The notes under the pieces: generated by a model
Told to the model about the DNA's origin: nothing
Database searches by the model: none
What the model saw: the letters and a program-made list of their open reading frames with translations, nothing else
Made by a program: the position numbers and the translations under genes
Shown here: in pieces, positions 62,801 through 64,000 of the stretch
Numbering within the stretch: the first letter of the stretch is position 1
Layout of the letters: each line of letters opens with the position of its first letter
NCBI RefSeq assembly: GCF_031082405.1
Contig: NZ_JAVHJU010000001.1
Coordinates: forward strand, 248,001 to 312,000
Direction: 5' to 3'
Length of the DNA stretch: 64,000 nt
Origin: Amycolatopsis sp. A133
GTDB taxonomy: Bacteria; Actinomycetota; Actinomycetes; Mycobacteriales; Pseudonocardiaceae

Positions 62801-64000
62801 GCTGGAAGCGGCCCGGCGGGCGATCCGGGTGCGGATCGGCGGCACGGAACGGTTCCTGGCGATCGAGGACGCCGGCCGGGTGCGCGACGCGCTGGGCACC
62901 GCGCTGCCGGTGGGTGTGCCCGAGGCGTTCACCGAACCGGTGGCGGACCCGCTCGGGGACCTGCTGTCGCGGTACGCCCGCAGCCGGGGCCCGTTCGCGG
63001 CGGCGGACGCGGCCGCGCGGTTCGGGCTCGGCACGGCGGTCGTCACCGGGGTGCTCGACCGGATGACCGGGGAAGGCCGTCTGGTGCGCGGCGAGCTGAG
63101 CCCCGTCGGGCACCCGGACACCCACGGCGCCGGGGTCGAGTACTGCGATTCGGCCGTGCTGCGGCGGCTGCGGCGGGCGTCGCTGGCGAAGCTGCGGGCC
63201 GAAGTCGAGCCGGTCGAACCGGCGGCGCTGGGCCGGTTCCTGCCGTCGTGGCACGGGTTCGGCGGACGCGTCCGGGCGGCTCCGACGGCGGACGACGTGC
63301 TGTCGGTGGTCGAGCAGCTCGCCGGGGCACCGTTGCCGGCGAGTGCGGTGGAGTCGCTGATCCTGCCCGGGCGGCTGCCGGGCTACTCCCCCGCCCTGCT
63401 GGACGAGCTGACGACGGCGGGCGAGGTCACGTGGGCGGGTTGCGGCGCGCTGTCCGGTGGCGACGGCTGGATCGCGCTCGCGCCGACCGACGTGGCCGAC
63501 CTCCTGCTGCCCGAAGTCGTCGAGGACATCCCGACCGGTCCGCTGCACGACGCAATCGTGTCCACTTTGGAGGGTGGCGCGTTGTTCTTCCGCCAGCTGG
63601 TGGACCGCGCGACCGTGCTGGTGGACAAGGCTCCCGGCGACGCCGAAGTGGTGGCGGCGCTGTGGGACCTGGTCTGGGCGGGGCTGGTCACGGGCGACAC
63701 GCTGGGGCCGTTGCGGGCCCAGGTCGCCGGGCACGGGGCGCACAAAACCCGGCGTCAGGCGCCCCGCGGCCGCTACGCGCGGCTGCGGGCGGGGCGGCCG
63801 CAGATGCCGTCGCGGTCCGGGCCGCCGACGGTCGCGGGCCGGTGGGCGCTGACCCCGCCCCGCGAAACCGACGCGACCCGCCGCGCCCACGCGCGGACGG
63901 AGGCGTTCCTGGAACGCCACGGCGTCCTGACCCGCGGCGCGCTCGACACCGAGCGCGTCACCGGCGGGTTCTCCGGGATCTACAAGGTGCTCCGCGGCAT
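59805..64000 (+). CDS. lhr: Lhr-type ATP-dependent helicase (3' end outside window)
   Basis: The frame is open from ATG 59805 to the end of the window, giving 1398 residues of a protein usually about 1500-1600 long. It has Walker A APTGSGKT (48-55), Walker B IVDEVHAVAGGK, motif III LSATVRP, and the second RecA domain with IVFANSRRLTERL, ATSSLELGIDMG and QRVGRAGHQVG. The Lhr-core winged-helix and beta-barrel domains and a long Lhr C-terminal region follow. An acidic Leu/Ser/Asp-rich insert (SPLDALESLKSLDPLDSL) lies in domain 1-2. Lhr works in DNA repair in mycobacteria. The start overlaps the DeoR stop by 20 bases; GTG 59815 is an alternative. Confidence 0.94.
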   Translation, partial: MDDVATDVLDLFSPATRDWFAGAFAAPTAAQEGAWRAAHAGEHALVVAPTGSGKTLSAFLWALDRLSVEPPPAEATKRCRILYVSPLKALAVDVQRNLRAPLAGISQASRRLGLPVPGIEVGMRTGDTTAAERRAFGKTPPDVLVTTPESLFLILTSSARESLRGVETVIVDEVHAVAGGKRGAHLALSLERLDSLLPKPAQRIGLSATVRPIDEVSAFLAGGRPVRVVQPKLAKTIEVRVEVPVDDMSNLDAPRRGPAPSPLDALESLKSLDPLDSLESLTEAFPPGDSDPGSGETAGNPVQRPSIWPAVEERVLTLIRAHRSTIVFANSRRLTERLTARLNELAAEQTELAPADAFPAEAVGQSGVTTGAAPVIARAHHGSMSREQRTHVEEALKSGQLPCVVATSSLELGIDMGAVDLVVQIEAPPTVASGLQRVGRAGHQVGAISSGVMFPKFRGDLVSCAVVAERMASGAIEAVRYPRNPLDVLAQHVVAMVALEPWTVPDLASLVRRAAPFAALPDDALHAVLDMLAGRYPSEEFGELRARITWDRISGELRGRPGSQRLAVTSGGTIPDRGLFTVMTPGADDKPGSRVGEFDEEMVYESRVGDTILLGTSSWRITDITHDRVIVVPAPGEPARMPFWKGDAPGRPLELGRALGKFVRELSTSDDTKARERAEAAGLDERACDNLLAYLAEQKAATRHVPNDRTILLERYRDELGDWRIIVHSPFGAQVNAPWALAIAARLRENRGVDAQVAHSDDGIVLRLPDALDADGGDITIGADDILLDPEEVEQLIVAEVGGSAVFSARFRECAARSLLLPRRDPRRRTPLWQQRQRASQLLSVAAKYERFPVVLEAMREVLQDVYDVSGLRELMADVRARKVRLVEVETPTASPFARSLLFGYIGMFLYETDAPLAERRAAALSLDSTLLAELLGTEAIRELLDPEAVAEVTRSLQRLDPDRHARSAEDAADLLRFLGDLTVEEAAERGIQAGWLTELEAARRAIRVRIGGTERFLAIEDAGRVRDALGTALPVGVPEAFTEPVADPLGDLLSRYARSRGPFAAADAAARFGLGTAVVTGVLDRMTGEGRLVRGELSPVGHPDTHGAGVEYCDSAVLRRLRRASLAKLRAEVEPVEPAALGRFLPSWHGFGGRVRAAPTADDVLSVVEQLAGAPLPASAVESLILPGRLPGYSPALLDELTTAGEVTWAGCGALSGGDGWIALAPTDVADLLLPEVVEDIPTGPLHDAIVSTLEGGALFFRQLVDRATVLVDKAPGDAEVVAALWDLVWAGLVTGDTLGPLRAQVAGHGAHKTRRQAPRGRYARLRAGRPQMPSRSGPPTVAGRWALTPPRETDATRRAHARTEAFLERHGVLTRGALDTERVTGGFSGIYKVLRG

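Noticed and set aside
60050..63920. Several long minus-strand reading frames opposite the helicase gene
   Set aside because: They are shadows of a high-GC coding strand: rich in Arg, Ala, Gly and Pro, with no domains or ribosome sites, while the plus strand encodes a clear Lhr-type helicase.

Overview
The window is high-GC DNA from an actinomycete. Gene content and order suggest the Pseudonocardiales, with an Amycolatopsis-like genome as my best guess; no 16S rRNA, tRNA or other species marker is present. Support comes from the backbone order dapF-miaA-DUF349-membrane protein-miaB ... gluABCD ... recX-recA-DUF3046 (known from mycobacteria, corynebacteria and streptomycetes), frequent GTG starts, 4-base GTGA/ATGA stop-start overlaps, XRE/DUF397 pairs, a type F succinate dehydrogenase and Tat-exported hydrolases.

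Layout. 1-4.4 kb: the end of valS, then a three-gene cassette of a Nal1/trypsin-type peptidase, a protein resembling a pre-ATP-grasp domain, and an ATP-grasp ligase. 4.4-10.7 kb: dapF, miaA, a DUF349 protein, a small secreted protein, a membrane protein and miaB. 10.8-36 kb is accessory: two divergent Tet(X)-like monooxygenase/TetR modules with visible operators; a three-gene arabinogalactan-type hydrolase operon behind a perfect LacI-type operator; a pseudokinase; an exported PAP2 phosphatase coupled to a jacalin-tailed nuclease/phosphatase-fold protein; a decayed gene; an island of NrtR-like Nudix regulator, PNP-fold effector, four-TM protein and NB-ARC/TPR receptor; a CGNR regulator facing a PanE-like reductase; and a TAXI lipoprotein beside a two-component system. 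36-39.4 kb: gluABCD. 39.4-51.9 kb is accessory: a short-chain dehydrogenase, an XRE/DUF397 pair, an amidohydrolase/GNAT pair, sdh, edd-eda, and a frame-disrupted gene before an MFS transporter. 52-64 kb: recX, recA, DUF3046, a membrane-anchored Hsp70-like protein, a four-carbon acid sugar operon whose kinase gene is broken, and most of an Lhr-type helicase that runs off the end.

The most interesting unit is the 24.93-31.2 kb island. A degenerate Nudix sensor-regulator lies directly under a 21-bp palindrome and overlaps a PNP-fold protein, which overlaps a four-TM protein. The last two share a short beta-type motif (V-G-I-x-A-x-x-V-x-x-S-T-V-W/Y-Q) lying outside their main domains, and a looser version occurs near the N-terminus of the adjacent NB-ARC/TPR receptor. 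This is the arrangement expected of an amyloid-motif-coupled NLR/effector defence system, with an ADP-ribose-type regulator added. A second candidate is the peptidase/ATP-grasp cassette at 1.4-4.4 kb.

Decayed genes are frequent: the kinase at 56.1 kb, the frame-switching gene at 50.2 kb and the relic at 24.2-24.6 kb. No transposase, integrase, phage gene, CRISPR array, tRNA or rRNA was seen.
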